IMG/VR virus record: IMGVR_UViG_3300042923_000188
Coordinates: 1-45,503 of that record
DNA length: 45,503 nt
From: a virus
Reading direction: 5' to 3' (one strand)
In this document: positions 16,147 through 22,252 of the stretch, in pieces
How the letters are laid out: each line of letters opens with the position of its first letter
Position numbering within the stretch: position 1 is the stretch's first letter
Notes under the pieces: generated by a model
What the model was told of the DNA's origin: nothing
Database searches by the model: none
The model's input: the letters and a program-made list of their open reading frames with translations, nothing else
Position numbers and translations under genes: made by a program

Positions 16147-16707
16147 TCAGCGCTTCCGGCCCTTGTCCTTGAAGTAGCGGGTCTGAGCCTGATCGAACCG
16201 CTGGGTGAACTCGACACCCTCGATCTCCTCGAAAGCGTTCCGGATCGGGGACGGCATCTCGGCCTGGTGCATGTACTTCTTCACCATGATGTCCCGGACC
16301 CGGAGCAGCTTCGCCGTCTTGGCGATGGAGCCGACAGTCCGCACGAGGCGGGCCATCGGAGATCCAATCCCCGGTCGGAGATCCGGCAGGTTCGTGCGGT
16401 GCCGCTGGTTGAGACGCCAGAAGAACCAGGCCTCGTCGATGTCTCCGAAGCCGTACTTGTTCTCCAGCGCTGCGAAGAGGTTGATCCCGGAACTCTCGGC
16501 CTCTCGGTAGAGAGCCGACTCCAGCATGTCGCCCACACCCTCCTTCCGGCCCTGGGCCACGAGGAGAAGGTGGTTCTCTCCGAAGCCATAGGACTTGGTG
16601 AAGGCGGAGCGAGTGACGCCATACTGCCGGAGCAGGAAGTCGACGGGGTTCTCGTTGGGGTAGTCGTCACGGATGTCGTTCGTGCCGACAGGGGAGAGAG
16701 CGGTCAT
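16147..16707 (-). CDS. Putative helix-turn-helix protein of the late operon
   Basis: 186 residues, mostly helical. Residues about 20-60 (NPVDFLLRQYGVTRSAFTKS followed by YGFGENHLLLVAQGR) have the spacing of an XRE-type helix-turn-helix, although the assignment is weak. The C-terminal half is basic (RVRDIMVKKYMHQ, DKGRKR). ATG overlaps the previous stop as ATGA. It could be a late regulator, a packaging accessory or a virion DNA-binding protein. If it is a regulator it would be unusual for lying inside the late operon. Confidence 0.6.
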   Translation of the reverse strand: MTALSPVGTNDIRDDYPNENPVDFLLRQYGVTRSAFTKSYGFGENHLLLVAQGRKEGVGDMLESALYREAESSGINLFAALENKYGFGDIDEAWFFWRLNQRHRTNLPDLRPGIGSPMARLVRTVGSIAKTAKLLRVRDIMVKKYMHQAEMPSPIRNAFEEIEGVEFTQRFDQAQTRYFKDKGRKR

Positions 16708-16985
16708 GCCTCCACCTCCTGGTAGAACTCGTGGTATGCCTCGGCTGTGGTCGAGATGAAGTCGACCGAGACCGGATCGAAGAGGATGAACTCGCCGTAC
16801 TCGACGACATCCATGCTCTGGCCCTTCGCAATGGGCAGGTACAGCCGACCGCTCACCGGATCGCGGACGATCTGGCTGAACGGGCTGTTGTCCTGCACCC
16901 ACTGCCGGATCGCCTCGGCCTCAGCCTCGGTGTACTCGACAGCCTGGAGAGTGCGAGGGATCAGCTGTACCTCACGAAGCTCCAT
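16704..16985 (-). CDS. Hypothetical protein
   Basis: 93 residues, acidic, with mixed helix and strand (EYTEAEAEAIRQWVQDNS; SGRLYLPIAKGQ). It overlaps the gene before it by 14 bases and the gene after it by 4, so all three are translationally coupled. No family is recognised and there is no membrane segment. Confidence 0.7.
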   Translation of the reverse strand: MELREVQLIPRTLQAVEYTEAEAEAIRQWVQDNSPFSQIVRDPVSGRLYLPIAKGQSMDVVEYGEFILFDPVSVDFISTTAEAYHEFYQEVEA

Positions 16986-17343
16986 CGCCGCCGCCCTTCA
17001 GGAACGTGAGATAGGCCTCCGCCGTCTCCAGCGTGTTCGACGGACTGACCGTCGCGTTCTGGACCGACAGCACGAGGGCCTGTTCGCGGAGCCGACGATC
17101 TTCGTAGTCGAACCACTGAGTGCTGACTCCCGCTTCTCCTTGCCCATCGGACTGCTCGAAGGCAGGCTTGGCCGCATCGTCGAGCCGGTTCTGGGTGTCC
17201 TTGGCCCACTCCCGCATCTCAGGCTGTCGGAGCACCGCATCCACCACGTCGGTCGGTGCGTAGTCCAGATCGTGCTCCTTCAGGAGCCGGGTTGCAGCCG
17301 CTTCGAGTGCCGCGTAGATTCCGTTGCTGGTGTCATAGATCAT
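16972..17343 (-). CDS. Hypothetical helical protein
   Basis: 123 residues. ATG at 17343 follows AGGGGG at a usable distance; the longer frame upstream lies in the spacer and preceding gene. The sequence is mainly helical (NGIYAALEAAATRLLKEHDL; NTLETAEAYLTFLKGG). It is the third gene after the late promoter. The function is unknown; early late-operon genes of this kind are often packaging or head accessory proteins. Confidence 0.7.
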   Translation of the reverse strand: MIYDTSNGIYAALEAAATRLLKEHDLDYAPTDVVDAVLRQPEMREWAKDTQNRLDDAAKPAFEQSDGQGEAGVSTQWFDYEDRRLREQALVLSVQNATVSPSNTLETAEAYLTFLKGGGDGAS

Positions 17344-17362
17344 TCTGTGTCGCCCCCTGCGA

Positions 17363-18031
17363 TCAGCGGCGCTTGCCGCGCTCTTCGCCCAGCCGCTTCT
17401 CGGCCAGGTCGTCCAACTCATCGAAGGCCCGACGAACCTCGTCGACCTTCTCTGCCAGGACCACAATCGGCTCGACGCCGATCATGCCCACCTGCCAGAT
17501 CTTCACGACAGGCCGTCCCCGAAGATCCTCGACAGAGACGATCACGTCATCCGTCACGACCGAGATCGGCTCCGGCCGACCCGTCTCGTCGTTGAGGTCG
17601 ATGGAGGTCAACTTCTGCACGCTCTTCGTGTTGCTCTTCGGGCTCTTGCCCTTCAGCGGCTCCACGTACTCCGGAACCACGTCGTTCTCCGTGCCCGGAG
17701 CCACCTGAAGCTCGGTCGGATTGACAACGACCTGGCTGGCCGGATCTGCCTTCTCCTCCAGCTGCCGCTTCGCGTCCTTGTCGGCATCCTCCTTGCTCAT
17801 GGTGTTGGGGTTCCCCTTCGGCTCGGACTGGGCCTTGCGGTTGGGGTTCTTCGGAGCGGACGAGACCGGAGCATCCGGGTTGGAGGCGGTCTCCTTGTCG
17901 TCCTTCGCGGGCGTCTGGTGCGGACCCGACAGATCCTCCGGGTCAACAGCCCCCGGAATGTCCGTCTCCGGCTTCTTGGTCGAGACCGAGGTCTTCGGCC
18001 CCGGCTTCGTCGTCTTTCGTGCGGTGGTCAT
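17363..18031 (-). CDS. Lys/Pro-rich protein with disordered N-terminus
   Basis: 222 residues. The first 90 are Lys-, Pro-, Thr- and Asp-rich and likely disordered (TARKTTKPGPKTSVSTKKPE). Residues about 140-215 form a compact domain with beta strands (DVIVSVEDLRGRPVVKIW) and a charged helix (EVRRAFDELDDLAEKRLG). AGAGGAGA precedes the ATG. The basic tail could contact DNA or RNA. No family is recognised. Confidence 0.7.
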   Translation of the reverse strand: MTTARKTTKPGPKTSVSTKKPETDIPGAVDPEDLSGPHQTPAKDDKETASNPDAPVSSAPKNPNRKAQSEPKGNPNTMSKEDADKDAKRQLEEKADPASQVVVNPTELQVAPGTENDVVPEYVEPLKGKSPKSNTKSVQKLTSIDLNDETGRPEPISVVTDDVIVSVEDLRGRPVVKIWQVGMIGVEPIVVLAEKVDEVRRAFDELDDLAEKRLGEERGKRR

Positions 18032-18067
18032 GGTGTCTCCTCTGGTCGGTGTGAGGTAGTTGGCAGA

Positions 18068-18310
18068 CTACGCCGACTTCTTGGAGGATGCAACCTCATG
18101 AGACGTAAGCGGGAGTTCCCAGTCACCCAGGTCCTCGAAGGCACGAGCAGAGAAGTACCCGTTCTGGAGGAACCAGTCGACGATCTGCTCGGCCACCGGG
18201 ACAGAAATGCGGTTGCTGTGAGCGCGAAGTTCCTCGATGAGGGCCTGCCGAGTGGTGACGATGACGCGAGCGTGCCTGTTAGCGGTATCAGTTTGGTTGA
18301 TCTGAGACAT
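18068..18310 (-). CDS. First gene of the leftward late operon
   Basis: 80 residues, helical (TTRQALIEELRAHSNRISVP; VAEQIVDWFLQNGYF). ATG is preceded by AAAGGACTACCTC, so the CTACCTC motif sits between ribosome site and start. It is 32 bases from the -10 box of the leftward promoter and therefore the promoter-proximal late gene. The beginning resembles small DNA-binding helices, but no firm motif is visible. The function is unknown. Confidence 0.7.
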   Translation of the reverse strand: MSQINQTDTANRHARVIVTTRQALIEELRAHSNRISVPVAEQIVDWFLQNGYFSARAFEDLGDWELPLTSHEVASSKKSA

Positions 18311-18341
18311 GAGGTAGTCCTTTCAGGATGGGGTAGTACGG

Positions 18342-18370
18342 AGTGTATGGGGTAGTGAGGGGTGTGTCAA
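18342..18370 (-). promoter_or_regulatory. Leftward promoter of the late operon
   Basis: On the minus strand TTGACA (18365-18370) and TACACT (18342-18347) are separated by exactly 17 bases, a near-ideal host sigma-70 type promoter. It points at the late operon and lies in the divergent region between the leftward and rightward genes. The spacer ends in CTACCCCA. Confidence 0.8.
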
Positions 18371-18387
18371 GTCCGCTCCACTCCAGG

Positions 18388-18404
18388 GGTATCAAATGGA
18401 CGAA
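18388..18404 (+). promoter_or_regulatory. 17-bp leader element, copy 1
   Basis: GGTATCAAATGGACGAA, one mismatch from copies 2 and 3. It stands 73 bases before the start of the first rightward gene and 18 bases beyond the -35 box of the divergent promoter. All three copies precede a separately transcribed plus-strand gene. Confidence 0.7.
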
Positions 18405-18410
18405 ACTCAA

Positions 18411-18473
18411 TCCGGAACAAGATGCCGGAGACTATCTCATGTAGGGGGAGATACCCCCGGACCTGGGAGGTCC
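18411..18473 (+). promoter_or_regulatory. Structured leader with AUG-UAG and sequestered ribosome site
   Basis: Three consecutive perfect hairpins can form: 5-bp TCCGG/CCGGA (18411-18429), 5-bp GGGGG/CCCCC (18444-18458) and 6-bp GGACCT/AGGTCC (18459-18473). The last holds the GGGAGG ribosome site of the downstream gene in its loop and stem. Between the first two lies ATG immediately followed by TAG (18439-18444), a minimal start-stop element preceded by the same CTATCTC found before the endolysin start. Confidence 0.5.
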
Positions 18474-18476
18474 ATC

Positions 18477-18725
18477 ATGTTCAAGTCAGCACAGACACTC
18501 GGCATCAACCCCGCCATCATGGCCGGGATGGTGATGAAGGATGACGTGATCACGGTCGGTCATCGCGATCACCTCGAAGTGGTCGATGTGGTCAAGCGTG
18601 GCAAGTATCGCGAGATCCAGGCCAAGTGCTTCGAGGGTGAGGTGTGGACGGGGCGCACGGTGTCGCGCACCTTCCACGAGGAGTTCGTCGTCTACCTGCT
18701 CGGCACGTACCGGAAGGACGCCTGA
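18477..18725 (+). CDS. First rightward early gene, hypothetical
   Basis: 82 residues. The core is a small beta-rich domain (DDVITVGHRDHLEVVDVVKR) followed by basic strands (GKYREIQAKCFEGEVWTGR). This looks like a compact SH3- or OB-like fold, possibly nucleic-acid binding, but no family is recognised. ATG at 18477 is chosen for the GGGAGG site; the open frame upstream runs through the leader hairpins. It is followed after 2 bases by the next gene. Confidence 0.7.
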   Translation: MFKSAQTLGINPAIMAGMVMKDDVITVGHRDHLEVVDVVKRGKYREIQAKCFEGEVWTGRTVSRTFHEEFVVYLLGTYRKDA

Positions 18726-18727
18726 TC

Positions 18728-19105
18728 ATGACTACCGTCATCCCTGAAGGCCTGACCTTCGACGAGTACCACCCGTCAATGGCTCCCATCTTCGAGAGCA
18801 TCGCGCGGCGCGCGGTGTCGGATGGAAGGTCCTACGAATACAACGAGATGGCATCTCGGCTCGGGTTCCCTGACCTCGACGCTCTGTCGATCTCGGCCGA
18901 GAAGCGCTACACATGGGAGGTCGAAGTCGAAGTCACTCGCACGGTGACTGTCTCCGTCAGCGCTACCGGCACGTCCGAAGAAGAGGCGTGGGAAGCTATC
19001 AACGAATCAGATGTCGAAGAGGCACTGGACAGCGATGGCATCGAATACGACTCCACGGACCCGAACTGGGGCAGCTACAGCCTCTACGACGAAGAAGAGA
19101 TCTGA
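18728..19105 (+). CDS. Early protein with EYHP domain, paralogue A
   Basis: 125 residues. Residues 1-75 (IPEGLTFDEYHPSMAPIF, then GRSYEYNEMASRLGFP) match residues about 137-210 of the next gene product, so the two are paralogues. A beta segment follows (WEVEVEVTRTVTVSVSATG), then an acidic C-terminus (DVEEALDSDGIEYD). No catalytic motif is visible. It shares a transcript with the preceding gene. The very acidic surface could suit a host-protein-binding inhibitor, which is conjecture. Confidence 0.75.
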   Translation: MTTVIPEGLTFDEYHPSMAPIFESIARRAVSDGRSYEYNEMASRLGFPDLDALSISAEKRYTWEVEVEVTRTVTVSVSATGTSEEEAWEAINESDVEEALDSDGIEYDSTDPNWGSYSLYDEEEI

Positions 19106-19151
19106 TCATCTCGGGCTCGGGCGCTTCGGCGTCCGGGCTCGGATGGAGCTA

Positions 19152-19168
19152 GGGATCAAATGGACGAA
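19152..19168 (+). promoter_or_regulatory. 17-bp leader element, copy 2
   Basis: GGGATCAAATGGACGAA, identical to copy 3. Ten bases later comes CTACCTCA, then GTAAGTTCA. A TANNNT box (TAAGTT, 19192-19197) stands 23 bases beyond the element, nearly the same as in copy 3. A short GC hairpin around CTTCGG lies just upstream (about 19117-19134). Confidence 0.7.
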
Positions 19169-19242
19169 TGCCCTGCCCCTACCTCACCCCGTAAGTTCAA
19201 TCTTGGGCGGCTTGCCCACACACAACGATCTGGGAGGATCAC

Positions 19243-20052
19243 ATGACAATCACCGAAGCAGAATTCGTCTACCTTCAGGCGAACTCCACTCGTCTGCCGC
19301 GCGATATTCGCGAGCACGTCGAAGATGGACGCGGAGTCGACAACCTCAACAACCACGGCGGATGCAGTGCAGATGCGCGTCGCTGGCTCGACGCCAACCC
19401 CATGCCCACGGAAGAGAGCATCACCCGTATCTCGCAGCTGCGAGTCGGAGATGTGGTGCGACTCACCGGCATGTCGTGGGGTGCGGCCTACGCGGACACG
19501 GAAGCCACCGTGACGCGCATCGAGCGCAACCGGGCACACCTCACGGGAACGTTCGTCATCGAGGACCAGGAATCGCCATTCAGCGAATCGTGGCCTTGGA
19601 CGTTCGTTCGCCACGCCGAACCCACGCCCGAGACGGGTGGAGAATCGCCGGAGGTGCCCGAGGGACTCGTGTTCACCGAGTACCACCCCGCTCTCCTGCC
19701 GCTCTTCACGAAGGCCGCTCTTGCGGCCGACGAGGCAGGCTACTGCTCCGAGTACGACGCCATCGCGTCCGAGATCGGTGCGCCGAGTCGCGACGAGATC
19801 AAGCAGCTGGCCGGTAAGGAGTTCACCATCTCCTTCCCCATGACGGTCAACGTCACCACGACCGTCAAGGGCCTCAACCAGGATGACGCGCAACGGCGGT
19901 TCCGACAGACCATCGACTACCCTGCCATCCGCGCCATGATCGAGACCGCGATCACCGGCAACCGCTACGGCGACCCCATCCAGCGCAACACCAGCGGGTA
20001 CGAAGCCCAGTACCAGAGCAACTGGACTGTCACCGAGTCCCCGACCCCCTGA
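19243..20052 (+). CDS. Two-domain early protein, paralogue B
   Basis: 269 residues. Residues 1-50 contain a helical and Cys/His segment (NLNNHGGCSADARRWL). Residues about 62-125 form a beta barrel-like domain (ISQLRVGDVVRLTGMSWG; HLTGTFVIEDQ) resembling SH3 or KOW folds. Residues about 137-240 are the EYHP domain shared with the preceding gene (VPEGLVFTEYHPALLPLF), followed by FTISFPMTVNVTTTVKG. ATG has GGGAGGA upstream. It is its own transcription unit between the leader element and the hairpin at 20068. The function is unknown; no enzyme motif is seen. Confidence 0.75.
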   Translation: MTITEAEFVYLQANSTRLPRDIREHVEDGRGVDNLNNHGGCSADARRWLDANPMPTEESITRISQLRVGDVVRLTGMSWGAAYADTEATVTRIERNRAHLTGTFVIEDQESPFSESWPWTFVRHAEPTPETGGESPEVPEGLVFTEYHPALLPLFTKAALAADEAGYCSEYDAIASEIGAPSRDEIKQLAGKEFTISFPMTVNVTTTVKGLNQDDAQRRFRQTIDYPAIRAMIETAITGNRYGDPIQRNTSGYEAQYQSNWTVTESPTP

Positions 20053-20067
20053 CCTCCCAGGGCTGGG

Positions 20068-20089
20068 CGGCTCCCCGAAAGGGGAGTCG
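20068..20089 (+). terminator. Hairpin terminator after paralogue B
   Basis: CTCCCC-GAAA-GGGGAG with outer pairs extending the stem to 8-9 bp including one wobble and a GNRA-type tetraloop. It lacks a clear U-tract. It lies 15 bases after the stop and 18 bases before leader element copy 3, so it separates two units. Confidence 0.65.
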
Positions 20090-20106
20090 TCCGGTCGGGT
20101 CACCGG

Positions 20107-20123
20107 GGGATCAAATGGACGAA
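20107..20123 (+). promoter_or_regulatory. 17-bp leader element, copy 3
   Basis: GGGATCAAATGGACGAA, identical to copy 2, again followed after ten bases by CTACCTCA and then GTAGATTCA. TAGATT at 20148-20153 could be a -10 box. A second CTACCTCA occurs at 20173-20180, and a GCGCT/AGCGC hairpin (20232-20246) lies in the rest of this 147-base leader. Confidence 0.7.
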
Positions 20124-20270
20124 CTGCCTCCCACTACCTCATGCCCGTAGATTCATCCTTGTCAGCCCCGCACTACCTCACCGGAATAAGTCGGTGGATT
20201 TGGTGGGGCACCCATGCACATCACGTCATAAGCGCTGAGAGAGCGCACGACCCTGGAAGGACCGCACACC

Positions 20271-20507
20271 ATGCTTCCCCGTATCAAGCACATCCGACCG
20301 AACTTCACTCAGCTGATCTCCGATGAAGGCACTCTCTACTTCTCCTACGAGACGCTTATCGCCTTCGAGGTGGACGGCACTCTCACGATCCGCAAGAACG
20401 ACTGGGGTCCCACCACCGGCAGGCACCTCAACGAGATCAACCCTGACAAGTCGATCCGTGTGGACAGGGACACCTTCAGAGAGCGCTGGTCGCTCATCTT
20501 CTCCTGA
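20271..20507 (+). CDS. Small early protein of an actinophage-type family
   Basis: 78 residues. The pattern GTLYFSYETLIAFEVDG, then NDWGPTTGRHLNEI, matches a small family I recall from actinophages, in which the NxWGPTTGxHLN motif is invariant. No function is known to me. It is beta-rich and probably a single domain. The start is ATG with GGAAGGA nine bases upstream. A strong hairpin follows at 20528-20558, so this is a single-gene unit. Confidence 0.8.
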   Translation: MLPRIKHIRPNFTQLISDEGTLYFSYETLIAFEVDGTLTIRKNDWGPTTGRHLNEINPDKSIRVDRDTFRERWSLIFS

Positions 20508-20527
20508 TCCACTCCTTGGTTCCGACT

Positions 20528-20558
20528 CCCCGCCTGGGCCGAAGGCCCTAAGGCGGGG
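20528..20558 (+). terminator. Strong hairpin terminator, first of two
   Basis: CCCCGCCT pairs with AGGCGGGG, and inside it GGGCC-GAA-GGCCC, giving 13 bp with a two-base bulge. It lies 20 bases after the stop of the preceding gene. Confidence 0.7.
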
Positions 20559-20617
20559 GGGAGGCTCACCTCACCACTCGCTCCACACATGGCTGTGGTG
20601 GGTAGTCATTTACATTG

Positions 20618-20658
20618 ACCCCCACCACTACGCCTCCGTCGAGGCTAGTGGGGGGGGT
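20618..20658 (+). terminator. Second strong hairpin, start of the control block
   Basis: A long stem: GCCTC/GAGGC with a CGTC loop, continued by ACTA/TAGT and by a C-run against a G-run with one mismatch, about 17 bp in all. It insulates the AT-rich repeat block downstream from transcription arriving from the left. It has no U-tract on either strand. Confidence 0.55.
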
Positions 20659-20682
20659 AGAGTCCTGTCAAGTGAAAGCATA

Positions 20683-20699
20683 TTTGACACGATGTCAAA
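20683..20699. promoter_or_regulatory. Palindromic site 1
   Basis: TTTGACA-CGA-TGTCAAA, a perfect 7-bp inverted repeat with a 3-base spacer. It includes a TTGACA box on each strand. A TACACT box follows 20 bases after the plus-strand TTGACA. A half site TGTCAAG lies at 20666-20672. It is the same element as the two copies at 20763-20805. Confidence 0.7.
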
Positions 20700-20762
20700 C
20701 ACCTCGCTTTACACTGGAAACACTGACAACTCACCCCAAAAGAATCACATAGCGAAGCACTT

Positions 20763-20805
20763 GTTTAACAGCATGTCAAACGCTATGTTTAACAGCATGT
20801 CAAAC
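20763..20805. repeat. Tandem palindromic sites 2 and 3 (24-bp period)
   Basis: GTTTAACA-GCA-TGTCAAAC occurs twice, at 20763-20781 and 20787-20805, as 19-bp imperfect palindromes with identical sequence and a 24-bp period. They form an AT-rich patch in an otherwise GC-rich genome, ending 15 bases before the next gene. They can be repressor or activator operators, or iterons of a replication origin. In the plus-strand frame they encode a repeated FNSMSN peptide, but that frame is most likely not translated. Confidence 0.75.
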
Positions 20806-20820
20806 ACGATTGGAGCACGA

Positions 20821-21081
20821 ATGGAACTTCACTGGCAGGACCCTCCAGCCCCTCAGCCACGTAACCCGCGACGACCGGTGAACCGGAACTGGAACTCCAT
20901 CATCGAGACGCTGCGAGCCAACCCTGGGCGATGGGCACTCATCGAGCAAGGTGCGACTCTCGGTGCTGTGCAGAGCATCCAGAACACCGTCAATCGACGC
21001 AACGAGGGAGACCTCGAACTCATCACCCGCCGCAACCCCTCAGGTGTCGGACTCGACGCCTACCTGAGATCAAACCCCTGA
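20821..21081 (+). CDS. Small basic protein after the palindromic repeats
   Basis: 86 residues. The Pro/Arg-rich start (PAPQPRNPRRPVNRNW) leads into a helical domain (NSIIETLRANPGRWALIEQG; AVQSIQNTVNRRNEGDLELI). The PGRWA segment occurs in small actinophage proteins of unknown role. The frame is open far upstream, but ATG at 20821 has TTGGAG upstream and the longer version would cross the palindromes and hairpins. Its basic, helical nature and its place next to the repeats make it a candidate for the protein that binds them; this is inference only. Confidence 0.7.
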   Translation: MELHWQDPPAPQPRNPRRPVNRNWNSIIETLRANPGRWALIEQGATLGAVQSIQNTVNRRNEGDLELITRRNPSGVGLDAYLRSNP

Positions 21082-21103
21082 CACGAAAGGACGGACAACC
21101 CGA

Positions 21104-21469
21104 ATGTCTGACCAACTGATCCTCCTGCACACTCAGATGCGGGTCGTCGAACGCGACGAACTGCACAGCCTGATCGGTGAAGCGATGAACCTGCCATGGT
21201 GGCAGTCATGGGCACCCAACTCCTCGCTCACCGGCGTCTACATCACGGGCTGGGACCCGAACGAAGACGAGGGTGTGATGCAGGAGAAGCAGATCACCTA
21301 CGCCGCGCTCCTGTCGGCCGTGTCCACTGCCCGCGAGAAGGGCCTCATCTCCGATGAGGCCTGGCGAGACATGATCGGCGGGGACGAGCCCAACCTCGGA
21401 TACACCGACGCCTACGAAGCCGACTGCATATTGCAACTCGCCGTCTACGGTGAGATCGTATTCGGATAG
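21104..21469 (+). CDS. Hypothetical early protein
   Basis: 121 residues, acidic. Features are a helical start (VERDELHSLIGEAMNLPWW) and a strand with GVYITGWDPNEDEG, then helices. AAAGGA lies 13 bases before ATG, a long spacing. It follows the preceding gene in the same unit. The family is not recognised and there is no membrane segment. Confidence 0.7.
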   Translation: MSDQLILLHTQMRVVERDELHSLIGEAMNLPWWQSWAPNSSLTGVYITGWDPNEDEGVMQEKQITYAALLSAVSTAREKGLISDEAWRDMIGGDEPNLGYTDAYEADCILQLAVYGEIVFG

Positions 21470-21501
21470 CCCACTACCTCACTTCAACGAATGGAGAAAT
21501 C

Positions 21502-21933
21502 ATGACCGCTGGACTGTTCCGACAGCTGACCCGAGAGAGCGTCAGCGAAGCCATCGACAAGGCCGTAGCCGAGCGAGGAGAGGACTGGACCTACCCCGGC
21601 ATGGGTAGAGACGACTGGGATGAGCGAGACGAGGAGAAGGACGAGTGGCTGCTCATCTCCGAGGGGTGCCGCTACTTCGGCACTGACGGCAAGACGCCTC
21701 GCTGCATCATCGGCTATGTTCTCACCGAACACGGCCTCGACCTCGACACACTGAGAGGACTTACTGGAGGCCAAGTTGAAGGCGTCGGTATTGATGGGGT
21801 GCTCCGAATGGCACCAATCCTCACCGACGACAGGGCACTCAAAGATGCTCTTCAGCGTGCTCAAAGCGCTCAGGACATAGGCAAGACATGGAGCGAGGCG
21901 CGTGCCACCTTCCAGAGGTTCGTCAATGGCTGA
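21502..21933 (+). CDS. Hypothetical early protein
   Basis: 143 residues, acidic. The region DWTYPGMGRDDWDERDEEKD is strongly charged, followed by ISEGCRYFGTDGKTPRCIIG with two cysteines, and a helical C-terminus. ATG follows GGAG by six bases, and CTACCTCA stands 20 bases upstream. The gene overlaps the next small membrane protein gene by 8 bases. The function is unknown. Confidence 0.7.
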   Translation: MTAGLFRQLTRESVSEAIDKAVAERGEDWTYPGMGRDDWDERDEEKDEWLLISEGCRYFGTDGKTPRCIIGYVLTEHGLDLDTLRGLTGGQVEGVGIDGVLRMAPILTDDRALKDALQRAQSAQDIGKTWSEARATFQRFVNG

Positions 21934-22021
21934 GCGCCGTCTCTCAACACCCGTCCGCATCGGATGGACAATCGTCACCATCATCGGAGTAGGGCTCTGC
22001 CTCTACTACCTCATCAACTGA
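21926..22021 (+). CDS. 31-residue membrane protein
   Basis: A basic start (MAERRLSTPVRIGW) is followed by one hydrophobic helix (TIVTIIGVGLCLYYLIN) up to the end. The start overlaps the preceding stop in the TGGCTGA context, so translation would be coupled. Small single-helix proteins of this kind are common in phage early regions. The evidence is the coding-like composition, the fit between two genes and the helix. The function is unknown. Confidence 0.6.
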   Translation: MAERRLSTPVRIGWTIVTIIGVGLCLYYLIN

Positions 22022-22033
22022 AAGGATCACACC

Positions 22034-22252
22034 ATGGCAACGCCCAAGATCACCTCGGAGCCCGGAACCCCAGAATTCATCTTCGAGGCCCTCAGCCTCA
22101 TGACCGAGGAAGGGCAGCTTCAGAGCGACACAGAAGACGAAGTTCAGCAGATCCTGCGTCTTGTCATCATCGGAGGAGACCAAGACGCTCTCAGCAAGGC
22201 AGTCGACCTCATGACTGTCGGCATCCACTACGTGAAAGGCTACCTCACATGA
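22034..22252 (+). CDS. Small acidic helical protein
   Basis: 72 residues (TPEFIFEALSLMTEEGQLQS; LRLVIIGGDQDALSKAVDLM). It has no visible motif. AAAGGA precedes ATG. Its stop overlaps the next start as ATGA. CTACCTCA occurs at 22240-22247, just before that next start. Confidence 0.65.
   Translation: MATPKITSEPGTPEFIFEALSLMTEEGQLQSDTEDEVQQILRLVIIGGDQDALSKAVDLMTVGIHYVKGYLT

Noticed and set aside
19156-20103. Minus-strand open frame of 315 codons opposite paralogue B
   Set aside because: Shadow frame; paralogue B has a clear ribosome site and a related neighbouring gene.
20141-20326. 61-codon plus-strand frame inside the third leader
   Set aside because: It overlaps the leader elements and the start of the next gene, has no ribosome site and looks random in composition.
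20666-20672. TGTCAAG as a stoperator of the mycobacteriophage L5 type
   Set aside because: Only a short core matches, the main sites here are palindromic, and no L5-like repressor gene is present.
20323-20820. N-terminal extension of the 86-residue protein through the palindromes
   Set aside because: The frame is open, but it crosses two terminator-like hairpins and lacks a ribosome site; the FNSMSN repeat is a by-product of the DNA repeats.
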